Of a stretch of DNA of 64,000 nt, positions 25,446 to 39,100 are shown in pieces. Numbering within the stretch: the first letter of the stretch is position 1; every line of letters begins with the position of its first letter. The notes under the pieces were generated by a model that searched no databases, was not told the origin of the DNA, and saw nothing but the letters and a program-made list of their open reading frames with translations. The translations under genes were made by a program, and so were the position numbers. Source of the stretch: Phytoseiulus persimilis (Eukaryota; Arthropoda; Arachnida; Mesostigmata; Phytoseiidae). The stretch is from contig CM075102.1 in the NCBI GenBank assembly GCA_037576195.1, positions 41,660,745 through 41,724,744 of the forward strand. The letters are read 5' to 3'.

Positions 25446-27654
25446 CTGCGTCGATGCTCTGCTTCATTCATTCCCACGCATTCCCAGTCAGCTGGAAATC
25501 AGCTGAAGTCTCCGGATTTTCTTGAGGTCGCCGGCCTTTTACTCGGCCGCTCACCGAGCCTTCTTGGTATCAGCACAACGAGGAGGCATGCATGACGGTC
25601 TGCATACACGGCAACACTTCCACCGAAAAACCGATCTCACGAGGGGGGTTTGAGCTTTTTGCCGAAGGAAACAAACCAGCGCACAAGGTCGGACGAGGCT
25701 CAGCCGGTTTTCAGACGGACTCCCCGAACCGTGGTAGGCTGAATGGCTGAGTGCTCTGGGGATGCTCGCCGTGCGGAGCCGAGACCCTCACCCAGGAACT
25801 CGACCCTCGCCCATCGAACCCTCTGCGTCCTCCGCCACGAGATGTCCCTTTCGTTCCCGGCGTTTTTGCTCCTGGGCCCGCAAGGCCCACAGCGTTAGCA
25901 GAGTCAGAGGTCTCGGGATCCGACTGTAGCAAAACCTACTTTGTGAGGCCGAATCTCAGAATGGGTCGTTTCAATGCAGAATCGCGGCGAAACGCTATCC
26001 GGCACAGGTAGTGAGCGAGGGAAGAGTAACCGTCGGCATATCGTCCTGCTGAGCGGTCGCATGTATGTATGTATCCGAGGCAACCGAAAGAGGGAGAATT
26101 TCCGCGAGGAATCTCCGAAGTGTCCGGGAACCGAGCTTTGTGCGACCGGAGCGTGGGTTGTATCTCAAATAATTCAGTTGGTTGACGCTGCAGCAAAGAG
26201 GAGGAACTTCCTTGAAGAGCTTTGAGGACTCGCTGGAAAAAGTCCGTTGTATTTGAGACCTACTGTATTTGGAATCGTTCGAACGGCTCCTCGTCAGTCC
26301 AGTTCCCTTAGTAGATCTTCTTCTCAAACGATGAAACTGGCGACTCGAATGGGTCTTCCGCCTGCGGAGACTGGAGGAACTTTTTCCTCAGCACGCCTTG
26401 TTCGTCGGAAGACTGACCTTCTAGGTATCACTGTACCTTGTTGAGTTCCAGGAGGTCTCGAAGTCGGCGTGGCCAGCGTCTTTCTGGTGTATTGCCCTAT
26501 CCGAAGCCCTCCTCCCCTGTATTACGAGTTTATCCTGCCGCCCGGCTCTCCTCTCGCAAGACGGCGTGCCACAAAAGAAAAAAAAAGCAACTCGAATTTT
26601 GGCTTCGGCAAATGGCAAGAGAGGAGGAATCCGCAGAGTCACATCACAGAGTCATGATTCCGTGGCAATCGTAGCTGGAATCGCGTGTGCGCCGACTTGG
26701 CGCGGGGTTGCGAGACGGCACTAACCAGATCTGATCTCGTCCCGCAGCAGCGAGTGTCGTTACTAGAGACACCTTACACCAAGAACTTCTGGCGCTCAGT
26801 CGTGTTCATTGCGCAACACCGGGGCTCCAGCCACCGGAATCAACTTGGCCTCGGGCGTTTCTTGACGCGAACTGAGCTCTATCCGTGGAACCGTGCTCCT
26901 CATACCGGAGCTGGGCTGCTTCGGAAGCGTTTCAACATCTAGTCAAAAAACATCGCTGCGTTTGGTCGTATGCTCCCCTTGGAAAATAGACGGAATTCAA
27001 GTGCCACCGCTCGCGGAGTTCGCTCGATGTGAGTCCGCTTTTCTTGTCTCTGCCACTATCGAATGCAGAGGTCACTGGTTACCCTAACCGAAACCCGCGG
27101 ACTTGCCTACTCCAATCGTGCGAAGAAGATGACGCGCTCCGTCGTGAACTGATAGCGAGGGCTCTAATCTCTTCGACTCTAACACTCACAGCGATCGCCA
27201 CGCAATAGAGTTAAGCAAGGAGCATGTGAGAAGCCCAGCTTTCTCAATTCTCCCGCGAATTGAAGACGGGGGGCTTCGCCGAGTCGATTGCGGTCGGAAG
27301 CGAGCTCTGCGCTATTGACTATGATGGTTAATTGAAGAAATCGAACTCTATACGTCTAAGTTGTGCAAGAGGAGACGGCAGCCCCACTCAAGCAACCCAC
27401 CGCTCAACGAAATCAGTCTTCTATTCCTGGAGCGCCGTCGTTCGTTAGCCTCCCTTGAGTTGTTTCCGATCCTCAATAAAAATCTTCTTTCGGTTCCGTA
27501 AGCGGAATCCGCCCCTGTGGCGGAATGGCGGCCCGGTTCCGAGTCTGCCCCTTGTTCATGGCTTTGGGAATAATAGTTTCGTGTAGAACCGAGGGTCTGT
27601 TTACGTCGAGCCCTCAAGGCCAACGATTTCTGTCGTCTTGTTCTCATACTGCCG

Positions 27655-27745
27655 GTGATCTGAATCCCGAAGTTTAGCCGGCTTTCCGACGCTCGAGGGA
27701 GGTACAGGTGTCAGACATTCTGAGCTACAGGCAGAATCACGAATC
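27655..27745 (-). repeat. Possible diverged tRNA-like SINE head
   Basis: The minus strand reads CCTGTAGCTCAGAATG, matching the A-box side of the 3.3-kb SINE-like sequence, then a diverged B-box-like CTTCGGGATTC about 55 bases on. The second box matches weakly, so this is a candidate only. Confidence 0.3.
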
Positions 27746-29561
27746 GTTCACGCGGAGAATGTCTCAGATGCACTCGAATCATCTTTTCCACGAGGCTAAC
27801 CATTGAACAACCCCACGGTATTGTGCGTTGACGGATCGCAAATAGATTCCTCGGGAATAACGAGTCGGAGAGCTATCCTAACGTGGATTACTCTAACCAT
27901 CACACAGTGAATCGTCACAGATGGAGTCAGCTCTATTGGAGAGAGCAAAACGAAAACCGCTCCCCGCTTGAGTCTCCATGTGACACCTTTTGAGAAAAGT
28001 CAGGTAGAGGAAAATATCCCCATTTGGTGAACGAACAGCTCTGCGATCTGCGAAGTTCTCGACGAGCATGATGATCTCGAGAACCTTGACGCTGAGCTGG
28101 CACTCGCTTTTATTCTGAGAATCCAAGTTATTCATCGAGCTCCCCGTTCTGTGAAGGATCCCTCGGTGTCTTGCAACAGAGTTGGGCATCGAGAGATGGA
28201 ACGTATCCAGGATCGAACCTTGATCAATCCCTTTGCTCAACCCTGAGTGCAGAGGTCACTTACACCATGAAAGTCAGCAGTGATGCCGAGGTGTTTGCGC
28301 CGCTCTCCGAAGAACCCTTATATTCAAGTCGACAGTGCGCATGAGACAGCAATGTTCGATCCGTGTCTGGCAAACTTCCTATGGAAGAATCGTCGCTCTA
28401 CGCCATTCGCCAAACCAGGCTACCCTGATCGGGCATAGCGAAGGTACTGTTGAAGTCCTCAAAAGGATCAAACAGACTCACGACTTCGCCACTGCCCCTA
28501 AACCGATGGAACAACTCGCGATGTGATCCTCCTGGTTCAGGAATATCCGGGATTCGGTCAAGTTCACCGAGTTGCCTCCAGAGCGCTGAGAGATCGATCG
28601 AGCGTTGAGAGGAATGATCAAGAAAGGGTGCCCACGATTCAGCTCAATACAATATCTGTCCCAAGGCCGCTGCGAACAGGAATTCCAGGTCTCATGTGGG
28701 GTGAATCTTGGAAAAGAGTACCACCGGATTCGCTTGGAAAACTGATCCTAAGGCCCACACCTTCCGTCATCCGATGTCGGAAGAGGTCTGCTAGATTCGA
28801 CGGACTTTTTTGTTTCCTCGCAGATCTCACATCATCTGTGACGTTCCCACATGATATCCTCTGCGCCGAAAAAAAACCTGTCGACCGTTGGAATCCTGCG
28901 ACGCTCTGGGAAAACAGAGAAGTGAGACTGGTTCGACCAAGCTCGGCGGAGTTCGCCGAACGATGGCGGCGCGCCCGACTGCGTAGCTCCCACAGAGTAA
29001 AACTTTGCGAGCTGTGCATTAACTGGAGTCACCTCCGCCGCATGACCTAGTCGCCTGTCATCCAGAGCATTCGCAAACTCAGCAAATATCTCTCGCCCAC
29101 GAGATGCAAATCCTCTGCTGCAGAGATTCATATGGCTATGTGCTGAGGAGGAACGACCAGTCTACACAGGTTGTGATCCCGGAGATGCGAGCTAAGCTTA
29201 GCGCAAACAAATCTCCCAGGAGCTCGATGAGCCTCAACGTAAACCTCGTATCTTCCCGATGTGTCAACGTGGCGCCATATAAGCTTACGCTGCGCTGAGC
29301 AGGGCATACGAGAGACAACAACAGTCAACGAGGAACTTGTTCATCGTATCGGATCCAGTACCTAGCGATAAAGCAACCATCTTGTCGACGTTCTCGCTCG
29401 ATGCCAACTGCGTGCCTCCGTTGATCTTCGTGGAAGGGGAAGGACGCCAGGCGCCGATGAACTGATTCCCAATTTTCTTTCACAAATCGCTACACTAGAA
29501 ACTATGCATCCTCAACTTAGACAGGGATGCTCATGTGAGTCTTCGGAATCAACCGTAATAA

Positions 29562-31395
29562 TAAGAGGTCCGGGTCCGTCTGGTTTTCAAGCAATATCTG
29601 GTTTTCGAGCCGATTCATTCATTTACGGCACACACCGCCGAGAATCAGGGGAGGATGGAGGTGAATATGCATGGAAACGCTCGAGTTCCATTCTCTCAAA
29701 TTGAGAGATCTGCCGAAAACTCCGAATTCAAGCTTTTAACCGCATATGAATACCTTGGAGGTGAGCGAAAACAGAGAATGAGATCGCGAGACGCTGTCAA
29801 CGACGTGCGGGTTTCCCTAAAAACAACGTGAACGCACGTCAGATCAGTCGGTTGCTCACCTCAAGAAAAATCTTCGCAGCTCGCTCCAAGAGTTGTTTTC
29901 GTAGTACCTATTCCAATGAAAAGCATTTGCTCTTGCAAAACAGAAATCGTGTGGGCGCAATCGTGGCTCTTGTGTGTTGTTGTGAATTGAGAAGCAAGAA
30001 GCTTTTCCCGGATCCGGGCTCCATTTCTAAGTTGGGAACTGAGACGCCGGAACGTTGTATCAACCGTTCTCCGGCTCCCTTGTGTTCTTCCGCGCTGCAA
30101 ACCTAAAAATGAACGGAGCTGAAGCTCAAACGCACCAAGTCGCAAGGGTGTCATTTGAAAACCGGAGTTCTTTGTGATTTTCATGAGCTTCGAAGCGGGG
30201 ACTTTGTTTCAATCCGAGCATTGTGTGATTGAGAACCAAGTCAATAGGGCGGTCTCTCTGTGAGAGAGGGGACTGGATGCCTGTACGACAAGACCAGTAA
30301 GAGGTTGGTTGGAAAAAAGGAGAACAAGTGTTTCAGGTAAGATGGTGATGCGGTCACATGTGAGGAGTGCTCGATTTCTTCGGGAATTGAGGATCGTATG
30401 GGTGGCTCAAGACCGTCGGAACACAGGGCAACACCAGGGCATCCGCGAGTAGCAGGTTCATCGAAAAGTCAGGCAGGCACTGTCACTCCTTCAGCTGCTC
30501 AAGGGACAGATGACTTTGGCGCTTTCAACTGTGAGCTCTTTCTCTTCTCGCATCGTCCAACATCCCTCGGAAGCATCTATCCACAGAACGCGAAGAATGC
30601 ACTCCACCACGTCACTGAGTGTGTGGCACATCACTCGCTTCCCTCACGGGCTTCATTTAGTTTGCGATTTTATCCGCGAAAGTTTCGACAAGGTCAACTC
30701 TCTTGTATCTTAAGTAAAAAGCGGCTTTTCTCATTCCAACGCTAGGGAAAACCCCCATCGTGATTTGCTGGAGGATGAACCGATGCCACCGACACCCGTT
30801 GTCACCAGCTGAAGAATTTCGATAAACTGAAGCTCTTTGTTCCCAGAATCGTACATAAAGCATCGGACGTAAGATCTCCCAAAATACTCATCGACGATCC
30901 TGAGCTGAAAACCGAGCTTGACGGAATCCGAGGTTTTGCTGCTCTACGCGCCGCCCTTATCGAATTGGAAACACGCTACCTTTTATTAGAACGCCAGCCG
31001 GCAGCTGTGGCTTCGATCCAGCGAGCGTTGAGTGGAAGACTTCGCTCACGTATGCAGGAAATCTTCCGAAACAACCCTGGTTCCCATCGTCTGACGGACT
31101 TGAGAGGCGATATGACTGAAACTTTCAAGTACACGATGCTCTCAAATGCTGATTTTGGTCGCCCCTCCTCGCCGTCGCAAATTTACAGAACTCAATCTCA
31201 AAAGATACATGTCGTTTCAGTTCAACACAGAGCTCCTATACGAAGAATGAATAAGTTATTCCACACCGGCGAGTCATAGCGCAAGAGTCCCGTTCCAAGT
31301 CCGGTTTCATCTACGATCTCGATGGGAATGTCCGCTGAACCTGTGTCCGGCTTTAGTTGAAGAAATGTCCGGTAAAATTCAACCTCTAGTCATAA
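29562..31395 (+). mobile_element. Degenerate hAT-like DNA transposon, copy 1 (longer)
   Basis: This stretch aligns in several blocks with 53310-54255: about 29562-29905 with 53310-53700, and about 30820-31395 with 53700-54255. Between the blocks it carries about 0.9 kb absent from the other copy. Frames in it are short and broken (for example 30965-31279, 104 codons); a block beginning MTETFKYTMLSNAD corresponds to the C-terminal hAT dimerisation segment, which is better preserved in copy 2. Both ends carry repeated TGTCCGG/TGTCCAG-like motifs. No clean TIR or target-site duplication is seen, so the boundaries are set by homology only. Confidence 0.6.
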
Positions 31396-34364
31396 TCTAC
31401 CTGGATACAGTCACCCGGTAATCCCGACAGATCGGCCGTTCCTTGCATAGAGCGGCAGAACAAACACGAGCTGCTCGATTGCCTTGTACTCCAGCAATCT
31501 CGTTTCTTTTCTTCAAGTTGGAATCAGTTTACTTGATGATTCTCGGGATTTGAAGCCCGCGCGCGGGAACCCATTCAGAGCCCGAGCTGCTCGTTGCCAG
31601 ACGGTGTCGGAATCTCCGGCACCACCTTAGCGTGTGGTACCTGAGTTCTGAGCTCAAACTGCGAGGATCCTCTAGAAGAAAGACTGACCGGCCAGGATCA
31701 TTGTCGCTGAAGATAATGGAATGGGACACTCATATCAAACTCAAGTGCGGTTGAATTTAGTTCCTCCGAAGGTGGAACAGGAGTTCTTCTCTGGCAGCTT
31801 CTCTGTGCGCGATGTGATGGTGGAAGGACTCTCACGGAACGCTTGTTTCTCTCTCAATAATCTCCATGTAAAAGCTGCGCCCGACTGATACTGGGAACAA
31901 CGTAGGCAGTGGCAGGAAACTCGAAATCATCGACGCTGAATCCGTGACGCCACCAGGCCGGTTACAGACTGCTGCAAAGTTCTCTTTCGGGCGGTGCTCC
32001 CAGTCCAGCTGCAAAATGAGGGCAATTCACGGACGTTCGCTGGAATAAGAGCGCAATTCGACGGTCCGATCGTGTCCCACTGAAGAATGTCGACCCCTGG
32101 ATTCAGGAATTCGAGGGTTGACAGGCGTGCGCCGTTCCGAAATTGAATCTTTTCATTGGGATGTGTTCTGAGATAAGATAGAGCTGGAGCAGCAGCCTTC
32201 CCTCTCGGCGGCGCGGCGCCATACTTCAAGCCTCACTTCCGTCGGGAGTCTCCTGTCAACGGGATCCCGTTGATTGCATCTGGATAGAATGCACTCGACA
32301 GCTCAGAAGCGTGCTCGGAAGAATCATTTGACACACTCGTCCCTTTGGGCCCACAATGGAACGTTTCCGCGGGAAGAAAAAACCATTGAGCCTCACACGT
32401 TTCCGAGTTCTCGATCCTGACTCCGATTCGGACTCGGTTATCTCGATTGCGATCCTGCAGAAGCAGCGCGATTGTCGGGAAAAATACTGAACATGTCGCT
32501 ATCGGCACACACCTGATTCGGGCTCGAAAGAAGAGACCAGACGCGATGCTCTTTTGAGTTTGTCGAGAACTGCGATCGGAGAGGTTTCCTCGTGAGGAAT
32601 CAGTGACCCGCACTCTCAACACTGTGACCGGATTGGAGAGCTTTTGGGTATATTATGCGACTTGGGAGACCAGATTTGTAGCACTCTCAGAATGAGCCTG
32701 AATCCTTTGAGTTGGCATCCGTCAAGTGTTCGGGGCCGGGAACAGGGCCATGCGCTCGTTGGAACCTGTTCCAGTTGCCGCACTCACGCCAAATAAGCAC
32801 GGTAGTCCCCTTCACACGTCGCGCTAATATTCCCTGCTCCTGAATCCGCCCAGCCGGGAAGCGTTCCGCCGAGTGCAATGACTACCTTCTGTCGGGCTCG
32901 AGTATCCGGTCCCAACACAGTTTTCTCGAGCCCGTGTAAGGACAAATTTTCGACAGTTTCCATGACGGGAAAACGCGAGTGAGCGCAAAGGATAGCAGCG
33001 TAGTTCAGAGGGGCCTCGAATAACCACCTTTGATCTTTCTGCACGAGCACTAGTCAAAAGGCTGGCTTAGTGCTCCGACCTTCAGGGGACCTCCAAGTCG
33101 GGATATCCGCGGAACGCAAACAACAGCCGGATGAATTCATTTTCTTTGGATCCAGCTCCCCTGACAGCTATTTCCACCATGAGTGCCTGTCGAGGATGAG
33201 TAGCGTTTGATCCATAGATACGGTCTATTGAAATGGTGCCGGGGAGCGGCGGCCTCACATCTGAGCAGGTGGCAGGTTACAAGTAAACAGTGGTTCGTTC
33301 GTGAGGTCTATAAACATTCTTCCGCTCTGCTCCTCTTTTTTCCCACCCATGCTCGTTTCAGCTGCATATCAACGGAGGATCATCTATATTTCATCGATTC
33401 GTCACTTCCAGAGTAAGCTGAATCGGCACTCTTGGATCGTAATCAAAAAGATAGAGTGGATACTTGTGAGAACGATCCTATATTGCTCTTGACTTGAAAC
33501 GGATCTACTTCCAACAACGAGCGTGTGCGCCGTCAGATCAATCCAGAAGGAACGGGATGGATGATGCTGCGATTCCCAGTCTGACGATCAGATTGCTCAC
33601 AACTTTCCTGCTGCAGCTGGAACACTGGAAGTTGCAGCCAGATCGGACAAGCCCGAGCTTCGGTGTATGAAGTTCTGATAATTGGAGGAAATAGCGCATA
33701 TACGCCCATTTATTCATCCCCGGGCCCTCTATCAGCATAGAGAGCGACAGCGTTGGAGATGCGCAGTCAGTGAAATTAATTGTTTTCATGCTCATCGCAG
33801 AGCGTTTGCTTAGATACGCTCGATGACAACCGACACAGCTTCCCATCGAGAACGATATATTCTGCCCTCGAAGTACCGTTCCGGCCCCTTAAACAGCACG
33901 ATAAATGATCTATTGGATCCCCGGGAGGACCTGTTGCTCCCAAGCCGGGGGGCTGTTCATTCTGACAGACATTTCGAATGTATCACTCATTTGTATAGCA
34001 GAGTACCAGGATTCGAGCTTTTTCGAACCTTATCTCCGACCAGAGATTATGAAAGCCGCGAAATTCGCACTAGGCGCGATTTATGGGGTGCCAATGTACT
34101 CGACTCTGCCCAGCAGCGAAGCGACCCTTGGTGATGCCCGGGGCGGAAATTTCCCCAATGTGGTGTCCCTCATGGCGAAGGATCCGATACCAAGTCCGCC
34201 GGAGGGAGATTCCGCCACTTTTAGGACCCATGGAAGTTTCGGGACGCGAGATAGGATTTGGCGAATGCCGTCGCCGGATTCCAGAAGGACGTCGCGATGA
34301 CCAGGCTTGGCGATGCGCAGCCCCAGACCCCGGGCCGAAGACCTTGTTAAAGACCCCCGGGCCA

Positions 34365-34389
34365 CCCCCCCCCCCTCGCTACGCTAGTG
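34365..34389 (-). mobile_element. End fragment of a related hAT-type element
   Basis: Read on the minus strand from 34389, the sequence CACTAGCGTAGCGAGGGGGG matches the left end of the 35228 MITE at about 16 of 20 positions, including the transition into a G-run of 11. The element body would extend toward lower coordinates, but I cannot find the partner end or a duplication, so only one terminus is supported. Confidence 0.4.
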
Positions 34390-35227
34390 ACTTAGCCCTT
34401 AGCGCTCTTCTCTGGTCTGAACAGGGTTTCTATGGAGGAATACGCCCGCGAGGACATTGCTTCTCGAAAGACATCCTCGACGTGCTGGTGTTGAGCCTCA
34501 TGATGATCAACGTTTCCGAGAAGGAACCGTGACAAGGAAGGATTCACGATAACGAATAATGTGCTGGTCCACACTGTTGTTGAAAACATACTCCTCTTTG
34601 ATTTCCAGGAGAGTGAAGCACGGAACCTTGCTCCTTGAGACTGCAACGTGGACGAGAAGCGCCCGCGCTTCCAAGAAAAACTAGCCCACACTAGAGATCC
34701 CTACAGGCTGATATACTGCAGTTGAATGTATATCCGTACAGTTCATCCCAGAAAACGCTTTCTCCGGCATCGTGAGATGACTGTCAAGCTGAGCAGGTTT
34801 GACGTCGACGTTCCGAATTCTGGGGGACAGGATTTCGATCGCGGGAGGTGTCAACCGAATCGGCTCGCAGTAAGTTGTCGCGAAACGATCTTGAGAGACA
34901 CTCAAAGATTGAACTCCTCGATCCAATGACAGTGGTTCCCACCTTCAAGAAACTCGTTCCTCATAACGAGAACGCGTTCAACTTGGATCCAAGCAGGAGA
35001 GCCTCCAGGCTATCGGGCGGCGGAGACAACGTTCCAGGCCGATGTGACTATGCGGAGTTTGAGGGGGGCGTGGTGCAATTCCAGCTCACTCAATTCGATA
35101 CTGATATTGGTCAATCGATTCCTCGAGAGAATGATGTCTTCAGCTCCAACACCGCTACCGTCGTCAGATGAAAGCATGAGCAACAGCTGGAAGAATTCAT
35201 CCAAGGATCTGTAGGATGATCCCGGGG

Positions 35228-35515
35228 CAGTGGCGTATCTAGGGGGGGGGGGGCTCGTGCCCCGCGAAGGGGCGCGAAGCTGATGGGGCGCGCAGTTAGG
35301 GGGTGCAAAGCTGATGGGGCGTGAAGCCGTACTTGATTTTTACCCGTAGCCCCAACCGCAAAATGAACTTGATCCGTCTTCCGAACGGATAAACGCTCCA
35401 GAGATCTGAGCGCTCACTGATAGCTCACCAAATTTTCCTGCGGGCTCGTAGAGTGGGGGGGGGGCGCATTTTTGCCGGTTTGCCCCGGGCGCCGCTTGAG
35501 CTAGATACGCCACTG
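35228..35515. mobile_element. hAT-superfamily MITE, complete, with TIRs and target-site duplication
   Basis: The 288-bp element starts CAGTGGCGTATCTAG (35228-35242) and ends with its exact reverse complement CTAGATACGCCACTG (35501-35515). It is flanked on both sides by TCCCGGGG (35220-35227 and 35516-35523), an 8-bp target-site duplication, the length produced by hAT transposases. The interior has G-runs just inside the left end and again near 35455, and no coding capacity. Perfect TIRs and a perfect duplication indicate a recent insertion, moved in trans by an autonomous hAT element elsewhere in the genome. Confidence 0.93.
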
Positions 35516-36840
35516 TCCCGGGGGAGGAACGAGTTGCTCTAAACAAGGGAGCGGATGTGGACCGCGAGTCCACCGCATCTCAAAACAGGGTTTTCCTGCA
35601 CAAATAGGCTCACACTTGCCCTATAATCAAGGACCTTTCGGCACGCAACGTTTTCCCCCAGAGAGCATGACAACATGACGTTCGCCGGAGCTCAGATCCG
35701 GTTCGTAATTTAATCATGGGTAAGCGAGTGAAAACAGGGCCTCAGTCTAGAATTACCATTTCGTCAACGCCTCGAGCGTACAAGTCGACGACACGCTGCA
35801 AGACCTCGTGGAATTCCTCTCGCTTGTATCTATCTGGATCATCGGGTCATGAACCGTCCACGTTCCGAAGCTCCGACTGTACTCGACAACCCTCTTGGAT
35901 ATTCAAGGCTCCGAGGCGAGCGCCTTCAACTCCTGAATCGAACACAGCGATCTTCCCAAAATGAGTCCGCGGAGAGATGCAAAGCAGAGGAGAAGCATCA
36001 TGGATGACTAACTCGGGGCCTGCTTACAAAATTCATGAGTCTGATAAGCTTCCGTCTCAGTTCAGCAGTTGGCACTGTACTAGCCAGGGTCTGATCCAGA
36101 TCTCGAATCCACCGCGAACGATCAAAGCACCTCATTGGAGCTCAGAAGCCGCTTCTAAGAATAGCTTTTTTCGTCTGGATGGATTCACGGTCCACTGATT
36201 ATCTTGGCCTGCTTCCTCATCAAATCTCAACTTGGGACGTGGAATGAAAGGGAGTTTCAAAATAAGGCTTGGGGTCAGGACTTGAGTCTGGCTCAACCCC
36301 TACAATATGCTTGTTCTCGTGTCCAGGAGCTCTAAGACATTCCTTTGGAATTAAATTGACATATGCTGGAATATGAGTCGTTTCTGTGAAGTGTAGCTGT
36401 GCTCGCTGCTTCAAAGTGAGAGGAAGCTCCGCACTTCGAATCTGATCGCAAACTAGCCATGGATTCTGCCCGCCCCGATGTGTTTCCTCAGCCGTTTGCA
36501 TGGAAGTCCTGGGGGCAACAAGTTCACTCCTACGTGATGGAATTCGAACTCCTTGTTTTTCTTTCTGCTCATCTCCGAAATGTCCTAGAGTGGCCAGCGC
36601 CGCAGTTGTTCGTGTCGATTCGACATTGTTTTGCTTCCAGCCATAAAGTCCATGAAATTACGTGGTTCTTGGTGCCGCTTCCAGGCTCAAAAGAACAAGG
36701 TGGCGGATGGCCTCGAAGCATGAGCCTCCGCTTGTTTCCTGACGGGGTTGATGTCTCACACTGCAATTACATGACTTTTCCACTCTCTCCGTCGAGATTG
36801 CCTAACGTGAAGAATCGTGATTGCTTTGTGTAATTACGGT

Positions 36841-39100
36841 ACTTTATTGTTTGTTGGGAGGGCAGGCGATACATGGATTAATAAATCAATGACATAATTA
36901 TGAAATTCAATTCAAATTAGGCCACTGAATATAGTCAGGAGTGTTCAGGAAAGAGGAGTAATCATCTTAGTATTCGTAGTATCAGTATCATCTTAATATG
37001 TCTTAGTAGGAGGACATTAAATATTAAGTACTTAATGCTTGTTTATTTGTATGTATATTCTGCCAAAATCAGCAGCCAGCAACCGACATTACCTCGGTGC
37101 GAGCTGACTGGTGGTAGTTATAGTATTGATAATAATAGTAATTAATGATCGTAATAGTAGTAGTGTTAGTAGATCACTTCGTCGGCTACAGTGGCTGTGG
37201 AAGCAAAATGTTCATTACCATCATCATCTTCATCAGTGAAGTTTCTCCCACCCGGCGACGAACTAGGCGGCCCAGTCGACGAAGACGAAATCGGCTCTCC
37301 CCCGCTGATGCTGCACTTCAAGCAGTCCGAGAAAAGACGATCTTGCATCAGAGTTCGATTTCGACTCCAACGCGGTGAATTCTATTCGTCCGTCCGTGAC
37401 TCTCGTTCCGACGAATCGCCTTTATAGACCAAGATTTCCAATATGGATTCATGTGTTCCTTATTGAAACCACAGCGGATTCGGGCTCCGAGCGTCACGTC
37501 TGCCGCCCTTGCGTATGCATCACCGCCAATGATCAACTTGTTAACCGGTATCATGTTCAGCATCAACTGTTTTCCCACACTTCGACTGGCTCTCCCTTCC
37601 CCAAGCGTGCAATGATCACACATCCTCGTACCATCGTTCTTCGCAGAAGCATACAACTGATCTTCCACGCCTTCACACATTCTTCAACTGACTTCAGATG
37701 CGCACACACCCGTTCAATCAATCCATCACCAATCGTTCGTGATCCCTTTAGCCACTCAGCCACCTGCACAATGACGTACTCAGACGTAGTAGTGATAATA
37801 ATCTTACACACTTGTAGTGATGTTCATTCACAGACATTCACAAACATTTCTTCCGAGCGTCTATAAGTAGGGGTTGATTGGTGCTCAAGCCAGCGGTTCT
37901 GTCGTCGTCGCTTGGAAGCGAAATCAAGAACAACTCAACGTCAGCTTCGCGCCCACGCACTCACTCATAAACGGCCGCGAATTCCCAGAGGAACACACCG
38001 GCGCTGTTTTTGTATGGGATACAGGCCGAGACGTCGCTCAGGATCCGCTCTATGCAACTGCTCCGTCCGTCACACAGTGTTCGCCAAAGATGATGGCTAC
38101 ATTGCCAACCGTCATTCATAAGGATAATGAGAGTCTCCAATAACCTTCATTCACTGGAACATCGATCACCTCCGTGACCTCAATCGTGTGGCTTGATAAT
38201 AATCTCTCGAGTTAGTCGGTTACCATCTTGGATGCACAAGGACGACGATGCATATTGCCTCCTACCCTACGTTGGTGTAATCATCATCATTCTCATCATC
38301 ATGATCATCTTCTTTTCGTATCTTAGAAGCAGCAACAACAAAGACGGCTTCCACTGCCGCTAACTAGTACATTATCTTCATCATAATCCTCATCGTCTGA
38401 TAATATAATATCAATAATAATTATAATAGTATCAGTAATGAGAAGAAATCCAGTGAGTGAGATCAATCAAGGTTCGGTGTATTTGGTGTCGTCTTTTGTC
38501 TTTTTAGGTCTCCATCATCGTTATTCTGTACAGTCGTGGTAGTGGTTGTTTTGTTTTCATTGTTGTAGTTGTTGTCAATGTTGTTGTTGTTGTCGTCGGG
38601 ATGGTTCCGATTCGAGTTTGGTTTTGACAGTGGGAAAGGTCGAGTCGAATATCGCACGCAAAAGGATACTTCGTCGTAACGTCAGGATTCAGGATCTCCA
38701 GGTAACACAGGTAATCTGAGAACGTATCCGAGAGAGATTGATAGCTCATAATTTACGTCCTATTGAGTTCACTTTTCGGTCGATTTGTTTGTTTGTTCCA
38801 AAGGTCCTCCGGAAGGACTTCGAAATGATGGTATTCTCATAGCCGTTCAGCCTGTGGATATCTTGAGGGTCTATAGAGGGGGATCTTGAGGGTGATATAT
38901 TGGAGCATGGAGCTGGTTGTCTTGAAGTGCTCAGCTTCGTGCTAGTTCTCAGATCAGTAGCCGTCAGCAGTCAATTCTTACACAGAATAAGTTGTCGCTT
39001 CTGAAAGCTTTGTCGTTTCCGCGGGTATCGTTGATGATTGATCCTAATATGGAGGGACGCACGGAGTCGTGACTCATCACGGCCAAATACTGAGTGATCA
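36841..39100. repeat. AT-rich, triplet-rich low-complexity (UTR-like) region with poly(A) signals
   Basis: It contains AT-rich DNA at 36841-37060, (TAG/AAT)n-like runs at about 37120-37170, ATC/CAT runs at about 38278-38320 and 38370-38440, and CAA/GTT runs at about 38545-38600 (minus strand CAACAACAACATTGACAACA). Minus-strand AATAAA hexamers lie at 37047-37042 and 36848-36843. Several open frames of 60-160 codons exist but carry no family motif. The texture is that of long untranslated transcript sequence rather than coding DNA. Confidence 0.45.

Larger units (their letters stand above)
25446..36840. other. Transposon-bearing spacer upstream of the glycosyltransferase gene
   Basis: The first few hundred bases above 25445 should contain the promoter or a noncoding first exon of the glycosyltransferase gene, but no core motif stands out. 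The rest holds the hAT-like relic, the hAT end fragment and the MITE described separately, plus a possible SINE head. Remaining frames (up to 175 codons at 28523-29050 plus) show no protein family. No RNA gene is seen. Confidence 0.5.

Noticed and set aside
37375-37866. 163-codon plus-strand frame in the triplet-rich region
   Set aside because: His/Thr/Ser-rich translation of simple-sequence DNA with no domain; untranslated sequence is a better explanation.
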